From assembly GCF_036323735.1 (NCBI RefSeq), contig NC_086025.1, forward strand, positions 111,674,688 to 111,738,687: a stretch of DNA of 64,000 nt. The letters run 5' to 3'. Below the pieces are notes generated by a model, which was given only the letters and a program-made list of their open reading frames with translations, had not been told where the DNA came from and made no database searches. The stretch's first letter is position 1. The number at the start of each line of letters is the position of its first letter. Below, one piece after another: positions 62,816 to 64,000 of the stretch. The translations under genes were made by a program, and so were the position numbers. This DNA comes from Rattus norvegicus (lineage: Eukaryota; Chordata; Mammalia; Rodentia; Muridae).

Positions 62816-62848
62816 CACATACTACACACAGACACACACACACACATG
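62768..62848. repeat. (CA)n microsatellite
   Basis: CA run with two short interruptions. Confidence 0.97.
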
Positions 62849-63439
62849 AATTCTGATTACAGGGTGTGGCACTCACTGTGTGACCTGTATGTGTTGAATC
62901 CTGGAAAGATGTCATTTGTTGACTCTCCAAGTGCTTTAAGCCCATAAGCCCCATTGGGGTTTCTCTTGTTAGGCCACAGGAACCCTGACCCTTCCCAAGC
63001 CACCATCTGCCCATTTCTGTATTCCCCGCCCCTTTGCCCCGTCACTGGCCTTTCATGGCTCCTCCTTTGTCCCTGTCACTGGCCTTGCACGGCTGTTAAA
63101 CTCTCAACCTTTGCTTCTGCCCTGCACTTTGGGCACTGCTGTGTAGGACTAGGGCTCCCCTCTCCCACCGATTGTGTCACCTGGCTGCCTGCTACCTCTG
63201 CAGGGAGAGGTGGGAAGAGACCTGGAGACCACGTCACCTCCACAGCATGAGGAGTCCCTTTGGCAGTGGCTGAAGACACTTTACAGCTTTTCTAACCCTG
63301 ACAGGACCCTCCACTGAGTGATGCTGCTTCCCCAATCTCACACCCCTTCTTACCACTCCTCACTGACACTCCCCCTCATTCCCCATCACCCCTTACAGTT
63401 ATTTAGCTAACGGCTATATACTTAATTGGTTTTTCTAAA
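62849..63439. other. No gene recognised
   Basis: The near-repeat GTCACTGGCCTTTCATGGCT / GTCACTGGCCTTGCACGGCT at about 63041 and 63077 is a short local duplication. Otherwise unassigned. Confidence 0.5.
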
Positions 63440-63990
63440 ATATATTTGCTTTACTTTTCATTATGGGGAGCGTTGCTGACATTTTTAATCTCAAGCCGGG
63501 GTTTCCACTCTACCTTTGACCATCTAGTTTCCGGATAAAAGGCACACACCACCTTATATTTACAACAAGCACTCATCAGCACAAGGGCAGGGCAGATATC
63601 TACCCTCTATGCTATTAGAATCTATTTCCTATTGAGAACCCCGAGTTGTTACTTACGGTGTTTCATCTGGGCTGCTCTTCACTCCAATCGGTCAGCCCTC
63701 AGGGCCATGTTTTCATGACTCCTAACCCCTGGTGACTTTTTCTTCCTCCTCACCTTCTTCTCTCCCTCATGGTCCTACAAACCCCCAGTCCCATGAACCC
63801 CAAAACCCACTTATTTCTCTTCTTCCCAGCTACTGGCTGTCAGCATCTTTATTTCACCATTCAGAAATAACTTAAGGGCACAGCCACACAGGATTTTCTC
63901 ATCTCTGGGGCAACCAGATCTTGAGGAATCAATATTAGCATCAGAATGTAAGTAGCATCAGGCCAACCCACTGTGAAGGAGGTGTGTGTG
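63440..63990. mobile_element. Dispersed rodent repeat, family unknown
   Basis: CCCAGCTACTGGCTGTCAGC, ATCTTTATTTCACCATTCAG and ATAACTTAAGGGCACAGCCA resemble the segment at 24640-25050. It is cut by the right window edge. Confidence 0.38.
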
Positions 63991-64000
63991 TATGGATTCA

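Noticed and set aside
430..62848. CRISPR-like arrays
   Set aside because: The regular direct repeats (25-bp, 13-bp, GAGGTGAGG and CA-cassette arrays) have no unique spacers and sit in a mammalian genome.
49151..64000. Possible first exons of Csf2rb, the expected right neighbour
   Set aside because: No signal peptide exon or cytokine-receptor motif with splice sites could be seen.

Overview
The window is mammalian, almost certainly rat (Rattus norvegicus or a very close murine). It holds one recognisable protein-coding gene with ten GT-AG coding exons. The rest is rodent repeat landscape: young ID SINEs with intact target-site duplications, B1, B2/B3 and B4 SINEs, Lx-type L1 3' ends, MaLR-type LTRs, a URR1 hAT element, and very many simple and satellite repeats. 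The young ID copies favour rat over mouse. No bacterial, plasmid or exogenous viral sequence is seen.

The gene is Ncf4 (p40phox, cytosolic subunit of the phagocyte NADPH oxidase), plus strand. Coding runs from 32072 to 48963 and splices to exactly 339 codons plus stop with every phase agreeing. The order is PX domain (exons 2-5), linker with a PKC-type Thr154 (exon 5), SH3 (exons 6-8) and PB1 (exons 8-10). PtdIns3P-binding residues Arg58, Lys92 and Arg105 and the acidic PB1 residues Asp289, Glu291 and Asp293 are intact. Three PU.1/ETS-like GAGGAAGT motifs lie within 310 bp upstream of the ATG, which fits myeloid expression. A poly(A) signal lies at 49125.

Layout. 1-31.7 kb: intergenic, no recognised exon. 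It contains a 19-unit 25-bp minisatellite (6.75-7.22 kb), a 650-bp pyrimidine tract (15.6-16.2 kb), a 13-bp minisatellite (18.6-18.9 kb), a nested LTR pair (19-19.5 kb), an uninterrupted (CTT)25 tract (20.1 kb), twin CRE palindromes (23.9 kb) and two convergent CTCF-like motifs (26.42-26.48 kb). 31.7-49.15 kb: Ncf4. Its intron 1 keeps several ancient L2/MIR fragments. Intron 7 carries an approximately 880-bp G-rich minisatellite built from GAGGTGAGG units that match the exon 7 splice donor. 49.15-64 kb: intergenic, with a composite rodent repeat, L1 remnants, a CA-rich VNTR with a Z-DNA-prone core, and a MaLR-like element with a tRNA-Leu-type primer binding site.

From human and mouse synteny (memory), Pvalb would lie to the left in opposite orientation and Csf2rb to the right. 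I see exons of neither. The best candidates for something undescribed are the intron 7 splice-donor minisatellite, the convergent CTCF-like pair and the CRE pair. No new gene system is visible. Repeat family names below come from remembered consensus similarity and would need RepeatMasker to confirm.
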